The position numbers were made by a program, and so were the translations under genes. A stretch of 64,000 nt of DNA from JAJRPT01 sp965661945 (GTDB lineage: Bacteria > Bacteroidota > Ignavibacteria > Kapaibacteriales > UBA2268): the NCBI GenBank assembly GCA_965661945.1, contig CBFIFP010000001.1, forward strand, positions 62,001 through 126,000, given 5' to 3'. Positions 25,201 through 34,228 of this stretch are shown in pieces. The number at the start of each line of letters is the position of its first letter. Position 1 is the stretch's first letter. The notes under the pieces were generated by a model, which was not told where the DNA came from, did no database searches, and saw only the letters and a program-made list of their open reading frames with translations.

Positions 25201-26223
25201 AATATCTACATTCCCATTTTGATTGCCCTGAATTACCGAGATAACCTTAGAATTACCAATAACATCATCAACATTATAATTCCTACCATTTTGAGGTAAG
25301 TCAGCATTCTGAGGAGTACCATTAGTCAAAAGCAAAATAAAAGTATAATAATTATCAGCTTGAGGTAAATTTAAAATCTTATTCCATTTAACATTATATC
25401 CACTTCCAACTTTAGTAATATTTAAAGCCCCAGGATTTATCCATTCAGGTTTTCGTAACTCATCAATAAATAAATAATTAATAGGAACTCCAGAAGTTCG
25501 CCTATTTGCTCCTCCTCTTGAAACTAAGTTATTCTTAACAGCAAAATCATTAAATTCGTCATATCCACCAAAATAACTAAAAACTGCATCACCAGGAATA
25601 ACTGAAACTGCCTCATTATTTGATAAAGTTAATTTTGTTAGAATGCCCATATTATTTACAAAATGTCCCACCCCGTCGCTTGTATGTCCGAGTGAATGAA
25701 CATTAGTTGAGTTATTAGCTATAGAAAATAACTCCGCATTGTTATCAATTATAAATGCCTCACTTTCCCAATTTCCTAAATCACAATTCTCACACACCAA
25801 ATTAAATAAAGTATCTTCCGTTGCTTCTACAACCAATCTTCCTTTAACTTTATCATTTGTCAATAAATTATTATCTACATCTTTTAAATATATAACAATA
25901 AAAGTTCCTTTTGGAATATTCCTCCAAAAATCAACATCTTTAAATTGTACCCCACCACTAAACTCTAATGGTGAAGAATCTAAAATATAAGAATCTAATA
26001 AAATTAAATTTGTTAAATTTGCATTTTCTTCCGTAACAATTAATTCAATCCATTCTTGTTGATTATTGTTTGTGTTAAAATATTCATTTATTAAAACTTG
26101 GGAAGAACTATTTGTAACATATACAATTAATAAAATGGAAACTAACAATCCTTTTATAAAAAAAGAGTTTAACCTTTTTCTAAAACCATATGTGGCAATA
26201 TTACTTACTATATTTTTTGTCAT
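22288..26223 (-). CDS. Giant secreted T9SS cargo protein with Ig-like and Hydin-like repeats
   Basis: 1311 residues. A long n-region and hydrophobic stretch end at NSSSQ, then a lamin-tail-type domain (VLINEYFN, about 43-180). A fibronectin-like module lies near 275-380, and two Ig-like units at 395-560 (FTWYKNGIPI, VSWYKKNN). Several ASPM/Hydin-style repeats (about 560-1090) follow, and then the C-terminal 80 residues, a type A sorting domain (NVEIFDSRG, YVDVGEYQF, NGTYFINF). This sorting domain directs export by the type IX system and surface attachment. The function is likely adhesive or structural. The ATG at 26223 makes its 5' end overlap the divergent CPBP gene by 89 bases. Confidence 0.85.
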   Translation of the reverse strand: MTKNIVSNIATYGFRKRLNSFFIKGLLVSILLIVYVTNSSSQVLINEYFNTNNNQQEWIELIVTEENANLTNLILLDSYILDSSPLEFSGGVQFKDVDFWRNIPKGTFIVIYLKDVDNNLLTNDKVKGRLVVEATEDTLFNLVCENCDLGNWESEAFIIDNNAELFSIANNSTNVHSLGHTSDGVGHFVNNMGILTKLTLSNNEAVSVIPGDAVFSYFGGYDEFNDFAVKNNLVSRGGANRRTSGVPINYLFIDELRKPEWINPGALNITKVGSGYNVKWNKILNLPQADNYYTFILLLTNGTPQNADLPQNGRNYNVDDVIGNSKVISVIQGNQNGNVDISSGLNCGTDYTVSLILGRFRDLDNNFNQFLSNGISYNKVSYPKGSIKRESVPNFQIYTEGNKTSFCVQRDTSITLSTNLLDVNLYRFTWYKNGIPIISGADFGENSEFQVTESGMYFTQIINGDGCFRNSNAIQIEINNRPTVGIKTNDRYILDDTLIVRCFGDTVELKAETDYGEVSWYKKNNNIYNLVENGFRLAAVESGDYVSIANDGDCADTSRVVSIEILNYLFSTDYLETAFFKYLNSARIIDLEIENNSDRVLIFEEDDFDIEAPFKLLNINFPITLEENEKIKIQIILDSDDFENRDYILNIKNGCNIERNIKIKPIRVSSEVVINPSQIIFPPKIRCSSVSVDSIVSILNNSDFDLEIEASSKIPFEIITNVPFELFKQERKVFIISFNSNFNGIYYDTLKIVYKSSDNSLVDSVFIPLQGEVYEPILEVKPDSIFVGDLSDCEFYKDTVIKLINYFPSNITIDEQFDNPNVRFETLPIVIPKNDSIEVAVRIAVNNNGNFAYNTSFKSIPCTILNNLHIFGSKTEIAYNLDDKDLDFDTLFSCSSPKFRERNTRLRITSDVELYSRVDSLYVPNGFETDLEIGQELFNINDISVTFTPNIYQTYSDYLIIKYFPCGDIDSILLKGEYKDVNVSIPDTIYFNTVTVGNADFQNLKLVSKSLFAFELLIGELSSDKFSFSDYRDEVSFINFDDEIDFDLEYYSDNDGIFVDSIKVTMNYPCLIEKYVYLVGSSLPINDVDLFLELPSSREFDANEEFEIIFSISSKLNDLDDFEITNAQIDIEINAFVLHFISASNLNPRPLNFDYDIPNNKLRVNFDKLYETDLVFRFKPLLGNDTKTLIKISDFKYESSNNLVVTTDSSLVTLIGICDFEERFVSIGNQSNLRVFQDNLQAAEIRFNVTNGEKVNVEIFDSRGSLVKQLLNKYVDVGEYQFKVDELPNGTYFINFKNGLDFETKSFVIVK

Positions 26224-26869
26224 ATTTTCTCAAATTTTAGTGTATTTAATCCCAAATGGGACCCAAAACATACTAGTTTTTTCACTTTCACAATTTTTAT
26301 TCTTATTTCTTCCAAGTTATGCAATAATTAATTATTTACAATTTTTAGGTAAAATAAAAAATCCTAAAAGTATAAAACTAAATAAATCTCATTTTATTGT
26401 ATTTTTTCTTGTAATTATTTCAACACAACTTATTGGTTATATTTTTATTAACTTGTTAGATTCAATTTTACCCCTCGAAATTTTAGAGCGATTAAATAAA
26501 TATTACCAAAGCATAGACGAAATGCAAAAAATGTTAATCTCATTTGATATAAACAATCCTTTTCTTATAATTTTTGCAGTCTCTATAACGCCAGCAATCT
26601 GTGAAGAGTATTTATTCAGAGGATATTTGCAAAGAATTCTTAAAGAAAACTTTTCAACAAATAAGGCTATTATAATTACGTCTTTATTATTTTCAGCAAT
26701 ACATATTAACTTTGTAAGTTTTTTAGGAATTTTTTTGTTAAGTTGGGTTATTGGATTTTACAAAGAAAAAACAAATTCCTTAAAAATTCCAATTTTTATT
26801 CATTTTTTAAACAATTTTATTTCAATAATATTATATAATAGCATTATATTATTTGAAATAGATTTATAA
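26135..26869 (+). CDS. CPBP-family intramembrane metalloprotease
   Basis: 244 residues, about six or seven TM helices. It has the CPBP/Abi signature EEYLFRG (Glu157, Glu158, Arg162) and later His-containing helices, with SAIHINF and FIHFLNN, that supply the catalytic His residues. Bacterial members process or confer immunity to peptides; the target here is unknown. The ATG at 26135 was chosen over a distant TTG (26066), and even so the first 89 bases overlap the divergent T9SS cargo gene. Confidence 0.88.
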   Translation: METNNPFIKKEFNLFLKPYVAILLTIFFVIFSQILVYLIPNGTQNILVFSLSQFLFLFLPSYAIINYLQFLGKIKNPKSIKLNKSHFIVFFLVIISTQLIGYIFINLLDSILPLEILERLNKYYQSIDEMQKMLISFDINNPFLIIFAVSITPAICEEYLFRGYLQRILKENFSTNKAIIITSLLFSAIHINFVSFLGIFLLSWVIGFYKEKTNSLKIPIFIHFLNNFISIILYNSIILFEIDL

Positions 26870-26874
26870 TAGTT

Positions 26875-27609
26875 ATGCAAGAAGTAGTTTATCATAGTAA
26901 TTTTGAAATCGAAGAAAGTTATTTTTGGTTCCTTGCTAGGAATGAAATTCTCAGCAAAATTATCAATAATAACACCTCAATTAAAGCATACAATAACGTT
27001 GCTGATATAGGTTGTGGCACTGGTGGCTTCGCAAAAGTATTGCAAGATATGAAGTTTAACGTAACCTGTATTGATACTGAAGAGCTCGCCATTGAATATT
27101 GTAAAAAAAGGGGCTTAACCGATTTATATCATGGTGATTTAAAGTCATTTCTAGAAATTAATAATAAAAAATATCAAGCAGCTTTTATGCTTGATGTAAT
27201 AGAGCATATTCCAGATGACCAAGAAGTAGTAAACCAAGTATATGAACTGCTTGATAATGGTGGTTACTTTATAGCTGCAGTTCCAGCATACCAATGGCTC
27301 TGGAGCAAGCACGACGAAATTCACATGCACTACAGAAGGTATAATAAAACTAATTTTCAGAAATTATTTAAAAACGCCGGATTCGAAATAGAATATATAT
27401 CATATTTCAATACATATTTATTTTTACCAGCAGTTTTGAAAAGATTCATTGACAAAATAACACGCAACCAAAGCGAAAAACCAGTTGAAGAAGTATCAAG
27501 TTTTATTAACAATTTATTTTTTAAAATATTCAAAAGCGAAAAGAGCATTTTAGGCAATAAATCTCTTCCTTTTGGACTTTCTTTATTATTAATAGCCAAA
27601 AAAAAATAA
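26875..27609 (+). CDS. Class I SAM-dependent methyltransferase
   Basis: 244 residues. The SAM-binding glycine loop is VADIGCGTGG (about 42-51), followed by an acidic ribose-binding position (CIDTEELA). Motif IV is FMLDVIEHIPDD, and a post-motif region reads GGYFIAAVPAYQWLWSKHDE. The C-terminal half carries a hydrophobic segment (TYLFLPAVLKRFI) that may dock to the membrane. Homologues often sit next to glycan or lipid-carrier genes, and here a YfhO-type membrane protein follows after one base. Substrate unknown, perhaps a lipid-linked sugar or quinone. Confidence 0.85.
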   Translation: MQEVVYHSNFEIEESYFWFLARNEILSKIINNNTSIKAYNNVADIGCGTGGFAKVLQDMKFNVTCIDTEELAIEYCKKRGLTDLYHGDLKSFLEINNKKYQAAFMLDVIEHIPDDQEVVNQVYELLDNGGYFIAAVPAYQWLWSKHDEIHMHYRRYNKTNFQKLFKNAGFEIEYISYFNTYLFLPAVLKRFIDKITRNQSEKPVEEVSSFINNLFFKIFKSEKSILGNKSLPFGLSLLLIAKKK

Positions 27610-27610
27610 T

Positions 27611-29848
27611 ATGAAAACAATTTTAAATACTATTAAAGAAAACTATTTAATTATTGCTATTGCTATAATTACAACTTTTATATTTTTTGGGGACCAACTA
27701 CTCGGCAATTCCTACTTTTGGGAAGATTTTATCGAATATGTATATCCAACCCAATCATTTGCAGCGAGCGAGTCAGGACTGTTTGATATTCCATTTTGGA
27801 ATCCCTATGCTTTTAATGGAATGCCATTTTTTGCAGATTTGCAAGTTGGTTTCTTCTATCCAATTCATAGATTATTAAACTTTTTTGTGGCTTCAGATGG
27901 AACGTTACCCGTTGGTATATTACAATTTATTATTATACTGCATTTCATAATATCACAAATAAACACATACTCACTTGCTAGATCTTATGGAATATCAAAA
28001 AACGCTTCAATTGTTTCCGCAATATCTTATTCATTTTCAATGATATTAGTAGTTCACGTAATCCACCCAATGATGCTCTATCATTTAGCTTGGTTTCCTT
28101 TAATATTCAATCTATTCAAACAGGGCTTAATCTCTGGAAATTATAAATTTAGCATCTGGGCTGGTCTTGTGTTTGGATTAACAATGCTATCAGGACATCC
28201 ACAAAGCACACTTTACATTGCATTCTTTTTACTATTATTTATGATTTATTATATAATTTTTGAAAGCCCTAAAACAAAAATATTCAGTAAATTAATTTTA
28301 TCAGCACTTCCAATTTTGATTGCATTCTGCTTATTCGCTGTTCAATATCTACCCTCTACAGAACTTGCTGGTCTATCCCAAAGAGATGAAAATACTTATG
28401 AGCTTGTTTCAGAAGGGTCATTGCAAATAAAACAAGCAATATCTATGATACTTCCAGAAGTTTTCGGAAAAATAACTGGAAACCCACAAGAAATTCCTTC
28501 TACATTTCATTTGCAATTCCCTGATGGTTTTAAGTCACATTATTATTGGGAAACCGCATACTACTTTGGTCTAATCGCTTTCATTTTCGGACTATTTCAA
28601 TTAATTTCAAATTTTAAAGATAAAAAGACAATATTTTTATTATTTGTCTCCATATTTGGATTATTTTACGCCTTTGGTTCAAACTTCTTTTTACATAAGA
28701 TATTTTACAACTTACCACTTTTTGATACATTTAGAAACCCAGCTAGGATACTTTTTTATCTAACTCTTGCTTTCAGCTTGCTTGCAGGATTTGGGATAGA
28801 TTCGCTTACAAAAAAGAATTTTAAATTACTTCTAATCCCAACTGGAATTGTTTTGCTCATTACTATAATGGGAATTACTGGCTTTTACACGTCAAATCTT
28901 GAAATAAACCCAGCATTTTTAGATCTCATTAACGCAAGTTTCACAAGGAATATCTTTTTTATACTACTAATTCTTGTGATTTCTTATTTAATTACATCAC
29001 AAAAGAAAATATCTCAACATCTTATTCTTGGGCTTGCTCTAATCTCCTTTGTAGATTTATACATAGCAGGAGTAAAGTTTAACCAAAGTCCAATTAACCC
29101 AAAAGATAGTTACACAATAAATACTGATTTAAAAAAACTATTTAAAATCAATCCACCTGAAGATATTTTCAGAGTAAATATGAGAATGTATAACCCTTCC
29201 TATATGGCTTTCAATCGCAGTCAAGGAATGATTGATAATATTATGCTTGTAGAAGGTTACAACCCATTGCTACTCAAAAGACCAGTTCCACGTCTATCCA
29301 CAAAAGAAAAAATCCACGATATTTTAAACGTAAAATATGAAATTGGAATAGATAAAAGAAATAATCAACCAAGATTTTACGAAAGATTTGATAGATTTCC
29401 ACACTTCTGGGCTGTTAATCAAGTTAAAATTGTAGAGAGTGATAAAATACTAGATGTCATAAGCACAACTGAAGATAATCTAAGGGAATTAGTTTATCTT
29501 GAAGAAAATCCAAATATAGATTTAACAAGCAATACATTCAATTTTGATTTTAAAATCATAAAATATTCAAATGACGAGTTTGAAGTTCAGACAAATTCAG
29601 ATGAAAACTCAATCTTAGTGATGAGTGAAATATATTATCCTTCGTGGAAGGCATATATTAATGAAATCGAAACAAAAATTTACCAAGCTGATTATGCACT
29701 AAGGGCAATAGAACTACCAAAGGGAGAACATAAAATCAGAATTGCTTACGAGTCCTCAACTTTTAATTTGGGTAAATGGATAAGCATAATAACATTATTA
29801 TTATCAATAGTCGGTTTATTTTTACCAATTAAAATAAAAAAAGAATAA
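27611..29848 (+). CDS. YfhO-family multi-pass membrane protein (GT-C-like)
   Basis: 745 residues. About twelve TM helices span 10-475, then a periplasmic C-terminal domain (about 500-715) containing MSEIYYPSWKAYI and YALRAIELPKGEHKI, which are hallmark stretches of YfhO (PF09586). A last helix closes the protein. The N-terminal DQLLGNSYFWEDF acidic loop resembles GT-C glycosyltransferases that use lipid-linked sugars. It follows the methyltransferase by one base. The likely role is transfer of sugars to envelope glycopolymers or proteins. Confidence 0.87.
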   Translation: MKTILNTIKENYLIIAIAIITTFIFFGDQLLGNSYFWEDFIEYVYPTQSFAASESGLFDIPFWNPYAFNGMPFFADLQVGFFYPIHRLLNFFVASDGTLPVGILQFIIILHFIISQINTYSLARSYGISKNASIVSAISYSFSMILVVHVIHPMMLYHLAWFPLIFNLFKQGLISGNYKFSIWAGLVFGLTMLSGHPQSTLYIAFFLLLFMIYYIIFESPKTKIFSKLILSALPILIAFCLFAVQYLPSTELAGLSQRDENTYELVSEGSLQIKQAISMILPEVFGKITGNPQEIPSTFHLQFPDGFKSHYYWETAYYFGLIAFIFGLFQLISNFKDKKTIFLLFVSIFGLFYAFGSNFFLHKIFYNLPLFDTFRNPARILFYLTLAFSLLAGFGIDSLTKKNFKLLLIPTGIVLLITIMGITGFYTSNLEINPAFLDLINASFTRNIFFILLILVISYLITSQKKISQHLILGLALISFVDLYIAGVKFNQSPINPKDSYTINTDLKKLFKINPPEDIFRVNMRMYNPSYMAFNRSQGMIDNIMLVEGYNPLLLKRPVPRLSTKEKIHDILNVKYEIGIDKRNNQPRFYERFDRFPHFWAVNQVKIVESDKILDVISTTEDNLRELVYLEENPNIDLTSNTFNFDFKIIKYSNDEFEVQTNSDENSILVMSEIYYPSWKAYINEIETKIYQADYALRAIELPKGEHKIRIAYESSTFNLGKWISIITLLLSIVGLFLPIKIKKE

Positions 29849-29883
29849 ATTATTTTATGAAATAAAAAAGGAGGAAATTTAAA

Positions 29884-30156
29884 ATGCGTATTTTAAATGA
29901 TAAAGTAGTATTTTCGCTTAAATATTTGAATGAATTGAAAAAAGACCCATACTTTAAATAAGTTTTAGAGTTATTAGAAGATAGAGAGGAACTTCTTGAA
30001 TCTATTTAAACAGAAACAGAGTTTTTTCCTTTAGAAGTTATAGACAAAAAATTAGAGAGTTACATGAATTACAAAGTACACTTATCTAGATCATCTATAA
30101 AGTTTTTAAACAATATATTTATTATCTATAAATCTTTATTTACATCGGATATGTGA
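29884..30156 (+). pseudogene. Broken small gene with two in-frame TAA codons
   Basis: A frame of 91 codons starts at ATG 29884 behind an AAAGGAGG ribosome site (GGAGG at 29870-29874), one of the best in the window. It is cut by TAA at 29959-29961 and again at 30007-30009, yet stays open to TGA 30154-30156. The pieces read like protein: DKVVFSLKYLNELKKDPYFK, then VLELLEDREELLESI, then FPLEVIDKKLESYMNYK. Both stops are one C-to-T change from CAA (Gln). Family unknown. The remainder of the spacer (30157-30336) holds nothing I can identify. Confidence 0.5.
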
Positions 30157-30336
30157 TATGTATGTAGAAAAAAATACCACCACACCCTCCACAACTTCGT
30201 AAAAGTTGAAAATATAATAGTGTTTATTCGATAAATTATTATAAAATTACAGCTTACTAAAATCAACGATATTCTTCATTATAATCAAAATAACAAGCAA
30301 TTATTTCTATTAAACAATCTTGAATAACATGTCCTT

Positions 30337-31533
30337 TTATATACCAAACTCTGTATTAAAAGTAAAAGACCAAAACTTTGTATTATTTTCTAACAACATA
30401 TCCCTTAAATAATTATGTCTAACTTCTACCTTTAATTTAGCCCTATGTTTGTGTAAGTATTTTGTTAAAGTAAACTCAGAATGTCTTATAAACTCGGAAC
30501 CATTAATCCCATATATTTGACTCCTTGGCTCTGATTGCGCAACTCTTGCTGCCACCTCATAAAAATTTCTAAAAGTATAAGAACCTTGTAATAAAAATCC
30601 ATCTCCTACAAAAACATTTCTTATTGCCTTATTTTCTGGATTAATTGTAATTGGGTCAGGACTATGCCTACTTGCATATTCGGTATAAAAAGCAAATCCT
30701 CTAAACTTAAAAATTGCATCTGAAATAAATGTTTCAATATCTCTCGGCTCAAAAAGATAATTACCTAATTGTGCTTCTGCTCTGGTTGCTTTCTCGTTCT
30801 TCTGAAAAGATATACCAATAGATAACTTTGGATGTTCCTCAAATTCCAAATCGCCCTCAAAGTAGTCTCCCCCATTCTTAAATGCTCCAAACGGTAAAAA
30901 TTCCAACCGACCAGTGTATGCAAAATTTGGACCCTCAAGCAAAGCCATATTTCTTCCGTCACCCTGTGAGAATGCAAATCTTAAATTTATAGGAACATCA
31001 GAAATTTTATTCCTATATGATAATTGGACTCCAAAATCTCTATCTAAAGTAAACCTAGAATTAATCAAAGACCTCTCCGAAAACTGTAAATCTCCCGATG
31101 ATATTACTCTTTGTCTATTTCCAGGTAATTTTGTCTGTCCAAATCCAATCTGTAAATTATCAGTTGGATTATAAAAAACCATTGCATCTCTTACAATATT
31201 CGGAAAACCAGTAATTAAATCAAAATCTCGCCTTGCAAAAGAAAATTGAAAATTATAAGCTATTCTTTTATCATACAAGTTCCCGCCAAATCTAAGTCTC
31301 GCCCTTCTTGTGAGCAAGCTCGAACTAGCAATAGATAAGTTGTTTTCTGATTCCGAATTAAATATCATCTGATTCTGAATCCTAAATCTCATATAAACAG
31401 TAGTAGCAGAATCTGAGGAACTAAAACGAATACCTCCGTCATTAAAATCAAAAGATGATGGCGAAGAAGTTGTTTCCTGAGCAACAACCTTAAAAACATT
31501 TAATATTATAAAAATTAAAATAATCTTAATCAT
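30337..31533 (-). CDS. Phosphate-selective porin (OprO/OprP-like)
   Basis: 398 residues. A signal peptide ends at about residue 18 (VVA), and the mature protein starts QETTSS. Alternating beta strands fill the rest of the chain. The segments TRRARLRFGGNLYDKRIAYNF-type and FGQTKLPGNRQRV match the OprO/OprP family, a trimeric outer-membrane channel for phosphate or polyphosphate. Specificity cannot be confirmed, as the family annotation is often used for general porins. It stands alone between a decayed small gene and the divergent enoyl-CoA hydratase. Its Gln at mature position 1 fits the Bacteroidetes signal-peptidase preference. Confidence 0.8.
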   Translation of the reverse strand: MIKIILIFIILNVFKVVAQETTSSPSSFDFNDGGIRFSSSDSATTVYMRFRIQNQMIFNSESENNLSIASSSLLTRRARLRFGGNLYDKRIAYNFQFSFARRDFDLITGFPNIVRDAMVFYNPTDNLQIGFGQTKLPGNRQRVISSGDLQFSERSLINSRFTLDRDFGVQLSYRNKISDVPINLRFAFSQGDGRNMALLEGPNFAYTGRLEFLPFGAFKNGGDYFEGDLEFEEHPKLSIGISFQKNEKATRAEAQLGNYLFEPRDIETFISDAIFKFRGFAFYTEYASRHSPDPITINPENKAIRNVFVGDGFLLQGSYTFRNFYEVAARVAQSEPRSQIYGINGSEFIRHSEFTLTKYLHKHRAKLKVEVRHNYLRDMLLENNTKFWSFTFNTEFGI

Positions 31534-31632
31534 GATAATTAACTAAAAAAAAAAACAAAATTAACACAATTAATTTAATATAAAAAAACGTTTTCTTTTA
31601 TCATTTTTAAACTTTTAATAGATTTTAAAGAG

Positions 31633-31649
31633 TATTTTTGTTAATTTTG
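31633..31649 (+). promoter_or_regulatory. Tandem TAnnTTTG boxes upstream of enoyl-CoA hydratase
   Basis: Two consecutive -7 consensus matches, TATTTTTG (31633-31640) and TAATTTTG (31642-31649), about 31-47 bases before the ATG. No clear TTG is seen at the -33 distance, so which box is used is open. Confidence 0.4.
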
Positions 31650-31679
31650 AACTATATTTATATCAAAAAGGAATTTATA

Positions 31680-32462
31680 ATGTCTTTCGAAACTATAATT
31701 TTAGAAAAAAAACAAAATTACGCAATAATCACATTAAATAGACCTGATAAACTTAACGCATTAAATAACCAAATATTTAGCGAACTTGATAAAGCAATTA
31801 CTCAAATAGAACTTGATGATGAGATTAGAGCAGTTATACTAACTGGAACTGGAGAAAAAGCATTTGCCGCAGGAGCTGACATCAAAGAATTAAATCAATC
31901 AGATAAAAATAGTGGAAAACTATTTTCTGAAACCGGCTCTAAAGTAATGCATAGATTAGAATCCTTAAAAATCCCAGTAATTGCAGCAGTTAATGGCTTT
32001 GCTCTTGGTGGCGGTTGTGAACTCGCTATGGCATGCCACATAAGATTCTCATCCGACAATGCTAAATTTGGTCAACCAGAAGTTAATCTTGGAATCTTAC
32101 CAGGTTATGGGGGAACTCAAAGAATGCCTCGACTCGTAGGGATTGCAAAAGCTACAGAACTAATAATATCAGGAAATATAATTGATGCCGAAGAAGCAAA
32201 AAGTATCGGACTTGTAAACCAAGTATATACTCAAGAAGAACTAATGAACAAAACATTAGAATATGTAAATTTAGTTTTATCCAAAGGCTCAATTGCTGTT
32301 TCAGCAAGCATTGATGCAATTTATCAATCTCAAAATTTATCTTTAAGCGACGGACTTGCTTACGAATCAAAACTTTTTGGAGAAGTATGTGGTACCAATG
32401 ATTTTAAAGAAGGAACCTCCGCATTCATCGAAAAAAGAAAAGCAGAATTTAATAACAATTAA
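31680..32462 (+). CDS. Enoyl-CoA hydratase/isomerase family protein
   Basis: Crotonase-fold enzyme, 260 residues, cytoplasmic, hydrating 2-enoyl-CoA in fatty acid or amino acid breakdown. Motifs: AFAAGADIKEL (oxyanion hole 1), GFALGGGCELAMACH (oxyanion hole 2, catalytic Glu region), FGQPEVNLGILPGYGGTQRM with the second Glu, and the final SAFIEKRKAEF tail. The ATG at 31680 has AAAAGGAA at good spacing; an upstream TTG (31638) was rejected. It precedes parAB by about 100 bases and has its own promoter boxes. An acyl-CoA dehydrogenase 3 kb away may share the pathway. Confidence 0.93.
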   Translation: MSFETIILEKKQNYAIITLNRPDKLNALNNQIFSELDKAITQIELDDEIRAVILTGTGEKAFAAGADIKELNQSDKNSGKLFSETGSKVMHRLESLKIPVIAAVNGFALGGGCELAMACHIRFSSDNAKFGQPEVNLGILPGYGGTQRMPRLVGIAKATELIISGNIIDAEEAKSIGLVNQVYTQEELMNKTLEYVNLVLSKGSIAVSASIDAIYQSQNLSLSDGLAYESKLFGEVCGTNDFKEGTSAFIEKRKAEFNNN

Positions 32463-32531
32463 TATTTAATATCTAATTGTTAATCTATTAATTAAATATC
32501 TCAATTATTTAAATTATCTATAACTTTTGTG

Positions 32532-32539
32532 TATTTTTG
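32532..32539 (+). promoter_or_regulatory. TAnnTTTG box upstream of parA
   Basis: TATTTTTG at 32532-32539, 28 bases before the parA ATG. No TTG lies at the -33 spacing, so support is partial. Confidence 0.4.
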
Positions 32540-32567
32540 TAAATATTAAATTTATTTTGGGTAATAA

Positions 32568-33326
32568 ATGAGTAAAACAATCGCTATTGCAAATCAAAAA
32601 GGCGGAGTAGGTAAAACCACAAGCTCCGTAAATATTGCCGCTTCTCTTGCAGCTCTAGAAAAGAGTGTTTTACTAATCGATATGGACCCTCAATCAAATG
32701 CATCAACTGGGCTCGGATTCGACACAAAAGAAATAAACAATACAGTTTATGAAGTTCTCATAGACCAAGTTAACCCTAATGATGTAATACTTAAAACAGA
32801 AATGCCATACCTCGATATTCTTCCATCACATATAAATTTAGTTGGTGCAGAAATCGAACTTGTAAATGCTGATAATAGAGAATCCTCATTAAAAGATATA
32901 ATAAGAAAAATTAACAAAAACTATGACTATATAATTATTGACTGTCCACCGTCTCTTGGACTTTTAACATTAAACTCCCTAACAGCAGCTAATTCTGTTC
33001 TAATTCCAGTCCAATGTGAATATTACGCCCTTGACGGACTAGGACAATTACTCAACACTATATCTATTGTAAGAGGTAATCTTAATCCTAAATTAGAACT
33101 TGAAGGAGTTTTACTAACAATGTATGATAGCAGGTTACGTCTTGCAAATCAAGTAGTCGAAGAAGTTAAGAATCACTTTGGAGATAAAGTATTTAAAACA
33201 ATTATTACTCGAAACGTCCGTCTTTCAGAATCACCATCTCACGGAAAACCTGTAATTTTATATGACATTTTAAGTTCTGGTTCCCAAAATTATATATCAC
33301 TTGCTAAAGAAATCACAAAAGAATAA
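32568..33326 (+). CDS. parA: Chromosome partitioning ATPase ParA (Soj)
   Basis: 252 residues. Deviant Walker A KGGVGKTTSS near the start (11-20), DMDPQSNAST, and a Walker B-type IIDCPPSLGLLTLN. It is the short chromosomal type without an N-terminal DNA-binding domain. It forms nucleotide-dependent DNA-bound dimers that position the ParB-parS complex during segregation. It is directly followed by parB (5-base gap). No perfect parS site was recognised in this window. Confidence 0.96.
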   Translation: MSKTIAIANQKGGVGKTTSSVNIAASLAALEKSVLLIDMDPQSNASTGLGFDTKEINNTVYEVLIDQVNPNDVILKTEMPYLDILPSHINLVGAEIELVNADNRESSLKDIIRKINKNYDYIIIDCPPSLGLLTLNSLTAANSVLIPVQCEYYALDGLGQLLNTISIVRGNLNPKLELEGVLLTMYDSRLRLANQVVEEVKNHFGDKVFKTIITRNVRLSESPSHGKPVILYDILSSGSQNYISLAKEITKE

Positions 33327-33331
33327 ATATT

Positions 33332-34228
33332 ATGGTTAATCAAAAAAAAATAAAAACTGGATTAGGTAAAGGTCTTGGAGCATTAATTCCTAACGTTAGT
33401 CAAAAAGATAACAAAGAGAATGTAAAAATATCCAATAACAACAATTTCGATTATGTCAATATAAAAGACGTAATCAAAAACCCATATCAACCCAGAATTA
33501 CATTCGAACCAGAAGCACTTGAGGAATTAAAAGATTCTATTTCTCAGCACGGGGTTATCCAACCAATTACTGTTCGCAAAACATTCAACGGCTTTGAGTT
33601 AATTTCTGGTGAGCGTCGTCTAAGAGCATCTAAAGAACTCGGAATTGAAACAATACCAGCTTACATTAGAGACGGAGTTACAAACAAAGATATGCTCGAG
33701 ATAGCATTAATCGAAAACCTACAACGAGATGACCTAAACCCCATAGAAATTGCCTTAGGAGTTAAAAGACTTATAGAAGAATGTGACCTTACTCAAGAGC
33801 AAGCAGCTATAAGACTAGGAAAAAAAAGACCAACAGTTACAAACTTTATAAGACTTTTAAAATTACCTTCACAAGTTCAAAATGGGATAAAAGATAACCA
33901 AATTACAATGGGACACGCCAGAGCTTTAATCACTCTACCAACAGAACAATTAATAATACAAGCGTTTAACAAAATTGTAGATAAAGAACTTAATGTAAGA
34001 GAAACAGAGAAATTAGTTAAACAATTAACAGAAAAAAAGGAAGATAAAAAAGATCAATTTGTTAAAAATCCCGAAATATCAGACATCGAAGACCGACTAA
34101 GAGGTAACTTTGCAACTGAAGTAAAAATAAAAACAAAAAACAATAAATCAGGTACAATAGAACTACAATTTTATTCCGAAGACGACTTCGAACGAATAAT
34201 GGAATTATTACTAAATGAAAATGCTTAA
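33332..34228 (+). CDS. parB: Chromosome partitioning protein ParB (Spo0J)
   Basis: 298 residues. The N-terminus GLGKGLGALIP is the ParA-interacting motif. The CTPase/ParB N-domain shows NPYQPRITFEPEALEELK and GERRLRAS. A helix-turn-helix domain contains LTQEQAAIRLGKKRPTVTN, and a C-terminal dimerisation segment ends the protein. It binds parS, loads CTP and slides as a clamp. The last 14 bases overlap the thioesterase gene. Confidence 0.96.
   Translation: MVNQKKIKTGLGKGLGALIPNVSQKDNKENVKISNNNNFDYVNIKDVIKNPYQPRITFEPEALEELKDSISQHGVIQPITVRKTFNGFELISGERRLRASKELGIETIPAYIRDGVTNKDMLEIALIENLQRDDLNPIEIALGVKRLIEECDLTQEQAAIRLGKKRPTVTNFIRLLKLPSQVQNGIKDNQITMGHARALITLPTEQLIIQAFNKIVDKELNVRETEKLVKQLTEKKEDKKDQFVKNPEISDIEDRLRGNFATEVKIKTKNNKSGTIELQFYSEDDFERIMELLLNENA

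Noticed and set aside
30190..30215. Short inverted repeat CAACTT/AAGTTG as terminator
   Set aside because: Only 6 bp with no following T run in either direction, and no gene end nearby on the plus strand.
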